DNA of 53,232 nucleotides from Nemertoderma westbladi (lineage: Eukaryota > Xenacoelomorpha > Nemertodermatida > Nemertodermatidae), in contig JAUCBJ010006437.1 in NCBI GenBank assembly GCA_032718475.1, positions 1 through 53,232 of the forward strand. The letters are read 5' to 3'. Positions 20,348 through 30,924 of this stretch are shown piece after piece. How positions within the stretch are numbered: position 1 is the stretch's first letter; the number at the start of each line of letters is the position of its first letter. A program made the position numbers and the translations under genes. The notes beneath the pieces were generated by a model, which saw only the letters and a list, made by a program, of their open reading frames with translations, was not told where the DNA came from and made no database searches.

Positions 20348-21026
20348 TAGTGTTTAAACGGGATCCCGATCCAGAAAAACCAGGATCCCGCCGAAAAATA
20401 CAATCATGGTCCCATTAAAATCAATAAAAAGTCAAGTAAATTTGTCGGATATCTGATAAATAGATGCACCAGAACGGAAATGTTTTGATTATATCGAATT
20501 GTTATGTCAGTAAACCCGCCCATGTGAAGAATACCAGGATTTCACTTTTCGGTCGACTTTTTATTGGAATTTTATATATAAAGATTTTTTATTTTTTTTA
20601 AATGTATCTTTACTAAGTGTTTTATAGCGCTTATTTCTGTCTTATAACCTGTACATATACTAATTCGTTTATTGTTTTGGTTATATTCAGCCCTTCTGTA
20701 ACCTGTTTTTTGGTGAAAACCTGGTATTCTTTACATGGAGGTAACTGCAAAGTGAAATATAACGGCAGAAAGTCTGGTGTACTTCACATGGGCCGTCATC
20801 CAGTAATCAATTGTAAGATAATTTTAATATAACTTATCTTACTAATATTTCAGAAGTGTAAGATAAAGTGAGCGTTGCCTAAAACCCGCCACCTATACTA
20901 TTTACGTTAAGGAAATATATCCAAAATTCCAATCCCATTCCGATTCCGAAAATCGGGATCCCGAGAGTGATTACTGATAATCCCGATCCCGGAAATCCCG
21001 AAAAGTGTGATCCCGTTTAAACACTA
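20348..21026. mobile_element. Inverted-repeat element rich in GGGATCCCG (family D)
   Basis: Ends are TAGTGTTTAAACGGGATC at the left and its complement at the right, followed inward by several CGGGATCCCGATCC words. Inside, a second inverted pair around AATACCAGG/CCTGGTATT and CCCATGTGAAG/CTTCACATGGG (20518-20550 and 20716-20795) suggests a nested foldback. A partial core module, GTTTATTGTTTTGGTT with CTGTAACCTG, sits at 20666-20705. Length 679 bp, non-coding. The ends are hAT-like in flavour, but I see no convincing 8-bp duplication; GTA is present on both sides. Confidence 0.6.
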
Positions 21027-22080
21027 GTAGATAACACTATTATATTGGTAGCTGTTTTTCTTTACAATTAAACCACACCATGTGAAAAGATAATTTTTCA
21101 TGAATATGACAATTACTTGGAAGTCACTTTTGACAAATTCCGCTAAATTATTCAGTTATTAGTCTTAATACTTATTCCAAAATTTTAACATTAGTTTATG
21201 CCATTCATGTTAACTGTTTCCAATATTCGTAAATTGTATGTGAGTTGGGGAATGATCGAAGTGCAAGGATATTTTAAGCCAGAAACTTCCAGATCCAGAT
21301 GTTTTAAGAACATGAGATTCGGTAACTAATGTAAACTTCACAACTCGTGACGAGTAACAATGAAACTGAACTTGACTTTACGATGAAACTGAACCTGTAA
21401 TTTGCTCTTAGGCACCCTCAGGAAACAAATTCAGCTATTTTCAGTAAATTTAATTGCGACGTAATTCTAGCTCTCACACTATAACTTCTGGCTGCGTGGG
21501 TTACTTTTTTTTTCGGTTTCTTGTTATTTTTTATTACTACTTAGTCCATGATTTGTCTACTTTTTGATATTCCTGTTATATAATTCTTATTATATTGGAG
21601 ATTCTACCAACAATTCTATATTTTTTTATGCTAAGGAACTATGTGTTGGTGGTGGATAATGGATATCATCAGCAATCCTTTTTAGTGTTGCACTTGCACT
21701 TTTTGGAATGTATTTTATTTAACGAGCGTCAGCGAGGTTATAAAGAAAAAAAAACGTTGTTTTTCTCATGTTATACGTTGTATTTCCAATGTAATACGTA
21801 GTTTTATTTTTAAATTGGTACTTTTTTGTTGCTCAATTCTTTAATAAAAGATAGAGCGATGTTACAAAATAAATTGAACTGTAGTATTTTACTATATTGC
21901 TTCCATAGTTATCGACTTCGTTTTGGAGAACGCCGCGCAGACACTAAAGTTGCAATAACTTCTGAGTTTCTGAATGGATTTGCTCAAATTACTTGCAAAC
22001 CTTTTCTACTTCGACGCTTTTTCAACACTTGCAATAAAATGCAAATTCCATCAAAAATGTTTCACATTTATTATTTCTAA
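21027..22080. repeat. Non-coding; dispersed repeat E, copy 1 (about 21790-22030)
   Basis: 21790-22030 matches 41690-42030 over GCTCAATTCTTTAATAAAA, TTGAACTG, TATTGCTTCCATAGTTA, GCAGACACTAAAGTTGCAAT and CTCAAATTACTTGCAAAC. A shorter third copy is at 25905-26025. The open frame at 21826-22080 is this repeat read through and is not called. 21027-21790 holds nothing I can name. Confidence 0.5.
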
Positions 22081-22243
22081 TTTTTTTCCCTAGGTGAAAG
22101 AAGTATCTTTTTTCCCCCGATTTTGGAGTATATTCATTCAGTCGAAAAAATTACAAATTAAAGATATACAATAATACTTCACAGTTATCTATCTGATCCT
22201 CTTATATTAATTCGCATTCGGTTCTCTTGTGTTGCCATCCTTA
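22081..22243. other. Flank before the Harbinger-type MITE
   Basis: AT-rich, no features; ends with TTA (22241-22243), the left target duplication. Confidence 0.4.
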
Positions 22244-22981
22244 AGCCCCGTTCACATCCAAAGGTGCGTGAGCGGTAAAGTAGTCTAGCGGTATTCAAGC
22301 GGTAAGTCAGCGCTCAGCGGTACACTACCCGGGGCCCGTTCACACCCAACGGTACCTTGCGGTAACTGATTGTCTATCTGTGGACTGTGAATTCAACAGG
22401 AAATTACATTAATTGTTTTAACATTGTTTTAATGGGCTGCGGTAAACCGCAGGGTTTAGCGCACAACTACCTGTTGGGTCGTTCACAGTCAGCGGTGTAC
22501 CGCTGGCCCTGCGGTACTCCGCGCGGTGTACCGCTGGCCCTGCGGTACTCCGCGCGGTGTACCGCTGGCCCTGCGGTACACCGCGCGGTTTAGCGCACAA
22601 CTACCTGTTGGGTCGTTCACAGTCAGCGGTGTACCGCTGGCCCTGCGGTACACCGCGCGGTTTAGCGCACAACTACCTGTTGGGTCGTTCACAGTCAGCG
22701 GTGTACCGCTGGCCCTGCGGTACACCGCGCGGTTTAGCGCACAACTACCTGTTGGGTCGTTCACAGTCAGCGGTGTACCGCTGGCCCTGCGGTACTCCGC
22801 GCGGTGTACCGGCGCGGTTTAGCGCACAACTACCTGTTGGGTCGTTCACAGTCAGCGGTGTACCGCTGGCCCTGCGGTAGTCCGCGCGGTGTACCGCTGG
22901 CCCGGCGGTACTCCGCGCGGTGTATCGCTGGCCCTGCGGTACTCCGCGCGGTGTACCGTTCCGTTGGATTTGAACGGGCCT
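22244..22981. mobile_element. Harbinger-type MITE filled with tandem repeats
   Basis: Inverted ends: AGCCCCGTTCACATCCAA at the left; the right end reads GGATTTGAACGGGCCT, its complement with few changes. TTA lies on both sides (22241-22243 and 22982-22984), as PIF/Harbinger elements leave. About 22452-22950 consists of two interleaved tandem units. One is a 72-bp unit starting TTTAGCGCACAACTACCTG (22455, 22589, 22661, 22733, 22818). The other is a ~31-bp unit GCGGTGTACCGCTGGCCCTG. The words GTTCACA and GCGGT also occur at the element ends, so the array probably grew from terminal sequence. All open frames here are repeat artefacts. Confidence 0.75.
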
Positions 22982-22984
22982 TTA

Positions 22985-24038
22985 TTAATATTTTTTTTTA
23001 TTTCACAATTCATTTTGGTTTCTTAAACGATTTACAACCTTATTATCGTTATTATTATTGTTTCTGGAATAAAGATTGAGTTTTTTTTTTCTACAAACGC
23101 ATGGTTTCCATGGATACAAGTGAAACCAAGGGAAGATGTTCCTGTACCGTGTGAAAATACTACCGTACGCCTGAGTGTTACTAATCTGCTGAGATAGTTA
23201 GAATCGGAAAAATTGGTTATAATTATTGAAAAAGGAATATACAGATACAGAATTACTTCGTGTTATTTGGAGAAATCTGGAGATTTTCGTGTTGTTTGCG
23301 CGGATTTTCACCTGGAGAGAGATGTGTTTTAATTGCGTCGCGTCGCAACCATTCCCCCCCCCCCCCTTCCTTCTGTACTAATGAAAAACCATTGCATGTG
23401 AAATGTGAACCTGTTTGATGTTAAAAAAATGTGTAATATTTTTGCGCCTATTATATTAAAATATTTCATATGCATTCTGAAGTTATGGCACATTTTTGCG
23501 ATAGCGCGTACAAGTACTAACAGTCTGCTAGTTGGTCTTAGCTATTATTTAAATTTATTAATATCAATAGAGTTTGTTTGCTGAGGTTGCAACAACCAAA
23601 CTATGTTTCATGGGGTTTACTTTCTTTGTCAAATTCAACGTTAATACATTATTAACGGCGTTAAGTGAAGTTTATATTTTAGGAAATATAATCCGTATAT
23701 AATTTATATATGAACGGTAATCGTATAAAACCCGCTATCCGGTTCGGACTGCTTTACAGGTTCACTGTAGTAATAATATACAATTCGGATTAAGGAAATT
23801 TGGACGGGTAATAATAATTGCACTACCGAGTTTATAAAACGTTTCCAGAAAATAACAATAATACACAAACCTTTAAGAGGCCTATAAAATCTATAAATTT
23901 TTCCTATATTAAATATAGTAAATCCACCCAATCTGAGTTTATCGGAGTAACATTTGTTTCTAAATTTCACCACATTGTATACATGCACTGCGACTGTATC
24001 AAACATTACACTTTAGTTGTAAATTAATAGGCATAATA
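22985..24038. other. No gene seen
   Basis: Contains a short C run near 23356 and AT-rich sequence. Open frames at 23704-24006 (minus) and 23818-24027 lack recognisable features. The right part is the 3' flank of the minus-strand PGAP4-like gene. Confidence 0.45.
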
Positions 24039-24044
24039 TTTATT
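24039..24044 (-). promoter_or_regulatory. Poly(A) signal of the PGAP4-like gene
   Basis: AATAAA on the minus strand, 7 nt past the stop codon at 24052. The position implies a very short 3' UTR. Confidence 0.6.
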
Positions 24045-24051
24045 GCCTTTT

Positions 24052-25365
24052 TCAAGAAAAACCTTTTCCTTTTATACTTGAGAGTCGACCGATATGCGAG
24101 TATAGAGGAGGCAAAACGGCGAACTGATTCCATCCATAAAGCTTTGAATTGCGATCCTGGATGAGGTCAGAGGCGCCTTCCCATTGGCTCCCGTACTTGT
24201 TCAGCACTTCGGTGGTTACCATAGCCACTGACCTCGGGTAGACCACAGCTACCACCGACGTATCCCTAGCGACCACGCTGTACATATACCACGGCAGAAA
24301 CGACTGGCAGAATGACAAATATATCACATTCAGGCGGCCGATCAAAATAACCCCCAAACTGGCAAGTATTGTTAGACCAATAATGAGTTTATAGTAACGT
24401 ATACAACTTGAAATCCCGTTGCGGATACATATTATACATGATATAAAAGTAGCCCATAGAATAACGATAATAGCGAATTGAATAGGACCCATATCGTTAC
24501 CCCAATTCACCCACTGTGTTGGCCAGTATAATTTAAGGGACCAAGAAATATTTCCTTGCAGATTAACGTTTTTATTGATAATGTTATCCAATACATTTAG
24601 CATGTCAATATCTTTGAGGTATGCGTCATCCTCTAACACTATATAGAACTGAGAATTGTAATGCAGTATGTTTTCCATACACGTTACGTAGTCCAATCGT
24701 TGCTGGGCAATCTCCTTTATATTTATATTTAGCGACGAATTATTGCTGTTAGGTTTCCAAACGGTGACGTAACTGCTTATTGCATTTACTTCTTCATTAT
24801 TAACTAATTTACTGACATCGCATATGATTATTGGGACTCTCTGACCAATGTTACGTAATAACTGTCCAATAACCTGAATGATATAACGTGGTCTATAAAT
24901 CAGGTTTTGGTTAACTTTAATTTCGCGCGGTTTGCTTATAATTATTATCATATATTTCCAACAGTACTCGTGGAAATATTGCCTTTGATGGAAGTCAATT
25001 GAAGCAATATTGTGTTCCGATTTCTTAGTTATTTTACTACGAACAAATCTTTCTTCCAGAAATTTATTAACAAATATTTTCGAGGTATTTTTGTAATTGA
25101 TTCGGCATTCTGTTCTGGACATTTCATTTGTCCAATATTGTTTACCCGACCGCAATTTACTGTGTGAGTTATTTAGGAATGCTACCGATCTTAAATGTCG
25201 CCTTTCGTTGTTCTTTACATGTCTCTTAACGGCGGCGTCCTCATTTGTAAAATTGAACAATTTTCGTACCGCATAAATAATATCTCCCTCATCAATGAAA
25301 AACACAATAGAAGCAGCGATAATACATGCGATTATCATAGCTATTTGTAGATGTTTAATACGCAT
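24052..25365 (-). CDS. PGAP4/TMEM246-like GPI-GalNAc transferase
   Basis: 437 aa from an ATG, no intron. A short cytoplasmic tail is followed by a membrane anchor (about 8-24). The lumenal domain has a GT-A-like region with VLEDDAYL (EDDA at 245-248), the DxD-type metal/sugar-nucleotide site. Two more membrane spans (about 296-316 and 327-350) interrupt the transferase domain. The C-terminus has PPLYSHIGRLSS (about 419-431). A tandem membrane pair inserted in a GT-A fold, with an EDD motif and a conserved HxGxxSS end, is the hallmark of PGAP4, the Golgi enzyme that adds GalNAc to GPI anchors. The usual length is ~400 aa. Identity at family level is well supported; orthology is inferred. Repeats and transposons lie on both sides. 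Confidence 0.8.
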   Translation of the reverse strand: MRIKHLQIAMIIACIIAASIVFFIDEGDIIYAVRKLFNFTNEDAAVKRHVKNNERRHLRSVAFLNNSHSKLRSGKQYWTNEMSRTECRINYKNTSKIFVNKFLEERFVRSKITKKSEHNIASIDFHQRQYFHEYCWKYMIIIISKPREIKVNQNLIYRPRYIIQVIGQLLRNIGQRVPIIICDVSKLVNNEEVNAISSYVTVWKPNSNNSSLNINIKEIAQQRLDYVTCMENILHYNSQFYIVLEDDAYLKDIDMLNVLDNIINKNVNLQGNISWSLKLYWPTQWVNWGNDMGPIQFAIIVILWATFISCIICIRNGISSCIRYYKLIIGLTILASLGVILIGRLNVIYLSFCQSFLPWYMYSVVARDTSVVAVVYPRSVAMVTTEVLNKYGSQWEGASDLIQDRNSKLYGWNQFAVLPPLYSHIGRLSSIKGKGFS

Positions 25366-26606
25366 TGTAAGCTCTTCATCTATCTCAAAAGTTATATTCT
25401 GTGCCTCTACTGTAATTTTAAATTATTTTAATAATAGTAATTATAAATTTTTTAATTTAAGTAAAGCCAATTGGTACGTTATTATGATTGGTATAGTGTA
25501 GGCCTAGGCCTATTATATTTATTCACTAACGTTTAGCAATTATCCGGATGTTTGTCGTTATTGTTCCGTCCAAAGTCCATACATCGTTATAGTAACTAAA
25601 TGATTAAGATAGGCCTACACCAAGGCGGGAAATCTCGAATTCCATAAAAGGTTTATATTGAATTACTGTATGTTAATTTTAGTTCAGTTTTAAATCAATT
25701 GAAATGGAACATTTTGAAAAGAAACAATCAAATTTATTCTTAAATTGCTACATTTTCACCCATACCCCAAAATTGGTAGAAAAAGAAGCCGTAAAAAATG
25801 GTCGATAACAACTCTCTAGACCCAAACGGTCTCGATAGAATGTTGAAGAAAAAATAATATATGTAATATATAATAATAATAATACGTACAGTAATTTTAT
25901 TCTAAAGTTGGTACTTTTTGTTGCTCTACAGTATGTACTGTGTAGGCTACAGTATTCATTAATAAAAGATAAAACGAAATAGTCTTACTAAATAAATTGA
26001 ACTGCAGTATTTTACTTGTGGTATTATTATTTATTAACTCAATGTTAAATTACGTAACTAGAGAGCCGTTTAAAGGCTTACCCCCAAAGGAAGTTCAATT
26101 TTCAAATTTTTTTTATTGATTTTGTAGTTTGATAGATAGAAGGGCTTTCATGTGGTGACATCGGCTTTCACCATTGAATAATTTTATTTGTTGTAAAGGC
26201 CCGTTTCCGCGCAGCTTTTTTTGAGCTGTATTTCTAGCTTTTTTCGAGCTTCTTTTCAAGCTTTTTTGGCGTTTTTTTCAAGCTTGTTTTTCAAGCCTTT
26301 TCTAACGTTCAAGTTAAAATGAAGATATAATGTGAATGTTCTAGAATTCGATAATTATGATATTCGACCCAGCTTTTATTGAGCTTTTTTTCAAGCTTTT
26401 TTTTTTAGCTTTATTCTTTATTTTAGGGTTTAGCATTCGAAAATTCTTAGATTAATCATGAAGCAATTAACTTCTAGAATTTGTTTTACTTTAGTCACTT
26501 TTTTTGTCAAAGTTGTTAACAAGTTAACAAAAAAAGAACACTTTTCTTGTCTAGAATAATATCACATGTTAGTAAGTCTACTCTTCTAATACTGTTGGTA
26601 TAATAA
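25366..26606. other. Upstream of the PGAP4-like gene; low-complexity AGCTTTTTT
   Basis: 25366-25700 would hold the promoter; I see no clear TATA or initiator. 25905-26025 is a short copy of dispersed repeat E. 26210-26410 repeats AGCTTTTTT and TTTCAAGCTT words irregularly, a T-rich low-complexity tract. Confidence 0.45.
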
Positions 26607-27430
26607 CCCTTACATGAATTAACCCAATTTCTCCATTCCTTACAGCGTTTGGAACACTTTCTACCTGCCAACTGAGTATAAAAACCCTTACATGAATTCG
26701 CCCAATTTCTCCATTCCGTACAGCGTTTGGAACACTTTCTACCTGCCAACTGAGTATAAAAACCCTTACATGAATTCGCCCAATTTCTCCATTCCGTACA
26801 GCGTTTGGAACACTTTCTACCTGCCAACTGAGTATAAAAACCCTTACATGAATTCGCCCAATTTCTCCATTCCGTACAGCGTTTGGAACACTTTCTACCT
26901 GCCAACTGAGTATAAAAACCCTTACATGAATTCGCCCAATTTCTCCATTCCGTACAGCGTTTGGAACACTTTCTACCTGCCAACTGAGTATAAAAACCCT
27001 TACATGAATTCGCCCAATTTCTCCATTCCGTACAGCGTTTGGAACACTTTCTACCTGCCAACTGAGTATAAAAACCCTTACATGAATTCGCCCAATTTCT
27101 CCATTCCGTACAGCGTTTGGAACACTTTCTACCTGCCAACTGAGTATAAAAACCCTTACATGAATTCGCCCAATTTCTCCATTCCGTACAGCGTTTGGAA
27201 CACTTTCTACCTGCCAACTGAGTATAAAAACCCTTACATGAATTCGCCCAATTTCTCCATTCCGTACAGCGTTTGGAACACTTTCTACCTGCCAACTGAG
27301 TATAAAAACCCTTACATGAATTCGCCCAATTTCTCCATTCCGTACAGCGTTTGGAACACTTTCTACCTGCCAACTGAGTATAAAAACCCTTACACTAGTT
27401 CGACCACTTTCCCCATTTCTTACATGATTT
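26607..27430. repeat. 78-bp satellite, 10 full units plus a diverged edge unit
   Basis: Units begin CCCTTACATGAATTCGCCCA and recur at 26685, 26763 and every 78 bp to 27309; the interior units look identical. The first (26607) and last (27387) units are diverged, as expected if homogenisation acts on the centre. Because 78 is a multiple of three, both strands stay open: minus gives a 26-aa repeat with three Cys per unit (GRKCSKRCTEW), plus gives NSPNFSIPYSVWNTFYLP. The diverged unit upstream on the minus strand has an in-frame stop, and no signal peptide or start region exists, so I treat both frames as by-products. Each unit holds a TATAAAAA word. Confidence 0.85.
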
Positions 27431-27572
27431 CAACGTCCAATCAAATAATAGTTCATTAACCTATTTCATTAATTATGCCTAATATATAATATATTTAATC
27501 ATAATTTCAAGCCGATGCGGATTTAATTAATGCTTCAGATGTCACTAATATGGATATTTTAAAATTTACCTA
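27431..27572. other. AT-rich flank of the large transposon
   Basis: Nothing notable except ATGCTTCAGATGT near 27530, which also occurs near 35477. Confidence 0.35.
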
Positions 27573-27920
27573 CAGTGGTAGTCCGGCAGGCACAATGGTA
27601 TACCGAAAATTTTTGGACGGATTCAATTTTTTTGATGTTTTGAGTTCTACAGGTCCCACTTAATGAGGAAATGGCGATTATAACATTTTTGACTTTGGGC
27701 ATTTTGAAATAACGACCTAGTTGCTAAGGACCACGTAATTCTCATTTAAAGCATAGCAACTGCAAAACAGCATGTCATAATGGATTGAAATCTTCTACAA
27801 AGTCAATATAGTTCATTTACGAAATAATAATCTTTTTTGTCTGATTTTTAGATCCTGTTGCTATGGAGACGGCATTCAAGTTTAGTGTTGCGATTTCAAA
27901 CGCCTTTAATTATACCATTA
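27573..27920 (+). repeat. Left inverted end of the large element
   Basis: Begins CAGTGGTAGTCCGGCAGG and runs with declining similarity to about 27900 (TGTTGCTATGGAGACGG). Its partner is 35640-35982. Confidence 0.5.
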
Positions 27921-29519
27921 GTTACAAAATATGCACCAAAGTTAGTTAAATTGTGTTTGTTTTATTAGCGTGGCTTTTTGTAACTTTAGACAAGGTTAAG
28001 AATCTAAATTGGGCTGATATTTATTTCCCAACCTGACATGTTTAAGTGTTAACATAATTATTAAAGACAACAAATTTCAGCGATTATAACATTTAGGTGA
28101 TGTTTCTACGGTAACTATATTTTTTATTACCAGTTTAGCTCCTTTCTACTGTACTGTGCATCTTATTTTATTGTACCCGTATTCATAAATCGATACCGTA
28201 AGGGATAGTACAGATAAAGTGGATAAGTACCTTAGCAAAGTAGATTAGAGTGGATTCTACTGTACAGTATAGTTCCTGTGTACCAACCTACGATATAATA
28301 ATATTTATAATATACCAAATTTTGAGTTGGGTACTACAGTACTTTTTCTTGGGTGACCATTTCGATATGGAGAATTGGGTTTGGAATTCATAACTAATGA
28401 TGATCATTAGTTATGATTATTAGTTATTGATCATTAGTTAGGCCCACTGTATGATTACACACATTTAGTGTTTTCTTCATGGAATAGCTAGTGAGTTTCC
28501 AGGTCTCTGCATTTAAATGGGACTTGTTCTATAGAAAATTGCTATACTCGTAGTTTCTGATATGGAATTTTATTTCATTGACATGAAAATGTCATTAGCT
28601 TGTTCTAGAAAATTGACATAGTTGTAGTTTCTTAATTGTTCATTTAATTGTCATCGGTATGTTTTTTAAATGTTTTTTTTTAATAATTAAAATGGTACTG
28701 TATGTTTGCGTAGTTCTCTAGAAATATAACAGTTGATGATAGCTAATCGAATTAGGAAACCTAGCAATTACTGTAAATAATTCTAAAATGACTAGTACGA
28801 ACTTTCATAAGATATTATGGGTGCCACCTGGAAAAAACAGTAACTATTGTATCTGGTAAAAAAAATAGCTAGTAAAATCTCAAAACTTGATCATATTTAA
28901 AAGCAATAGATAAAATGTGGTTAGCGGGCCGGTACAAGTTAAGACTAGAGTCATCTGACTTCCTTACAGGTTGACCTCGGAGTTTACTTAGGTAATGCCA
29001 AGCAAACTACTGTATAAACGAATTTAAGTTCCATTAATTGTAAGAAATCCACGCATTCACTAGCTATGCTAATAACCCAACCAAACAGGAATATTGAACC
29101 TACCTTATCACATGTGGATGAAGCGGATCATTCTATACTGAGATTGACCAAAATGTCAAAAAAATGTCAAAAGAACTAGAATGACATAGATATCAAGATT
29201 TATAGAATATAGAATATTATTATTATTATTAGAATTTACCACAACTTTAACAAATTAATGTTCTAGTTATATCACAAACGAATAATAGCGAATAATTTCA
29301 GCGTAATAGCATAATAGCAGCAGCGGGGTAAATGATACATATTTCTAGCGGTACCTAATATATTACACTTCATATTAGAACAAATTATATCTACTGTATA
29401 TTTCAACTTACTAATTGCAGTTAGGGAAGCCCATTAATAGTATAGATAGTCCAAATCCAATTCACGTTTTATACGGTTAAATTTGTATTTATTAAATGTT
29501 AATTTTTCTCACTTATACC
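27921..29519. other. No gene seen
   Basis: AT-rich, presumed interior of the large element. A local inverted cluster around TGATCATTAGTTA lies at 28395-28440, and ATTATT repeats near 29217. No coding pattern. Confidence 0.4.
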
Positions 29520-29873
29520 TTATACCAACCCCAGCTGCCCAAAACTTCCCAATCGAGCCTCCCGAGTTTTGGATGCCATAATGATGTACATTCCGAGTTT
29601 GATGGACCAGGTTGCATTGCTGCTGCGAGTCCTGCGGAATAAGTCCTGGAATTTTAAAAGAGATGGATGAATAGCGAAATAATGACCAAGGTATTTCTCA
29701 CGGATTTCTGAATACGCCGTACAGACTAGAAGAAAATGATATTCCGACTCAACCATGTCACGATTTCCACATAAACGGCATACTCTGTCATTCCTTGGAA
29801 TCTCGTACCATCTCCCAGACTCAATGGCAAGATGATGCGATGAACAACGTAGTTGCGAAATTGATCTTCGCAA
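29520..29873 (-). pseudogene. LINE ORF2 C-terminal fragment
   Basis: Minus-strand frame whose middle reads ESGRWYEIPRNDRVCRLCG, then SEYHFLLVC about 10 residues on. This is the typical C-terminal region of non-LTR retrotransposon ORF2 proteins, with a CX2C...H...C zinc-knuckle-like set. The frame opens with TTG rather than ATG and continues upstream for ~20 codons. It lies downstream, in the same orientation, of the larger LINE fragment at 30925-33930, and is probably its 3' end separated by ~1 kb of inserted or rearranged sequence. Confidence 0.65.
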
Positions 29874-29939
29874 TAAGACATGACCCTTCAGACACGTTCG
29901 TGGGGCCTTCGCGCAGCACGAGGTCCAGTTATGAGATAC

Positions 29940-30924
29940 AAATTAAAATTAAGCGACTGTATCACAAAATCAGGTTTTGAGAAATTTACCCACACCACCA
30001 ATCAATCAAAGAAAGGGGGACAGTACGTGTTCACCCCTTTTAATCCCCCCCCCCCCCCCACCCTTCTCAACCACCAATACATAACCGTGACATCTACCAC
30101 CCACGGAAGGGTAGAACGAACTTATTTCCAATCGCACGTTAAATATGCAAAGCCAGGTGGTGTATATGAATATAATCAACGCCGTACTCGTCTTAATTAT
30201 TATAAGCGTCGTTCAATCGTTGCGCTCGTCCAGAGTAAGTCCCCCCCCCCCCCCCCCCCCCCCCCTATCAGAAAGATTTACTCAACAAAAAATAGTGTAA
30301 ATAAATAAACAACTACAAGGATAAGAGGTCATGTGTAGGAAAGCTAATCAGACGATACCTTTACTAATATATTGAGCTGCATTGATCTATACATAGTAAT
30401 GTTGGGTGATGGGGGGGGGGGGGGGGGGGGGTGAGGGGTAGGGGGTGTCTGGGTGGGTTGTTAGTATTAGGGTGCACAATATCGACGCACGCGCAGGAAT
30501 GTGTTGATGTTTAATAGCACCGCATTCCCGCGTTAGAAAGCATCCCCAATTGGAATAAATAAATAAATTAAACGCGTTTCGTTGTGTTCCTCGACTTATA
30601 TTATTCTCTCCACGGACGAGTTATTAGCTGCTAGACAGGTAGACCTAGTCCCCCACAACAACGGTCATACCTTCAATCAATCAATCAATTGAGCTCATAT
30701 GAGCTCGTATATTAGTTTTATTTATAAATTGAAATCTCACGAATTAATAGGCCTATTAGCTGATTAGTGAACTATCATATGTTAGACCATATATATATAT
30801 TATATATTGGACCTTATCAAAATAGCGGTTGTACTGGGGCGGTATATGTTGTTCTCTAACCCACTGCAAGCGCATTTGAGGGGCCGGTATGTTTTAATAA
30901 CTTCTGGTACAACGGGATGCAGTA
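29940..30924. other. Gap between LINE pieces; homopolymer-rich
   Basis: C runs at about 30046-30059 and 30241-30265 and a G run at about 30411-30431, followed by GGTGAGGGGTAGGGGGTGTC. The frame 29880-30308 reads through C runs and is not called. It is likely a composite insertion splitting the LINE; its ends could not be defined. Confidence 0.4.

Noticed and set aside
20207-21046. 20-bp direct repeat GTAGATAACACTATTATATT as target duplication of family D element
   Set aside because: The left copy lies ~120 bp outside the inverted end, so it does not abut the element; perhaps an older duplication.
22387-23079. Several overlapping frames on both strands in the Harbinger-type MITE
   Set aside because: All are repeat translations of GCGGTGTACCGC units; mutually overlapping in six frames.
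26692-27459. Long plus-strand frame of the 78-bp satellite
   Set aside because: It exists only because the unit length is divisible by three and has no stop; no start context, signal or domain.
29880-30308. 142-codon plus frame
   Set aside because: Reads through two C homopolymers giving poly-Pro; overlaps the LINE C-terminal fragment antisense.
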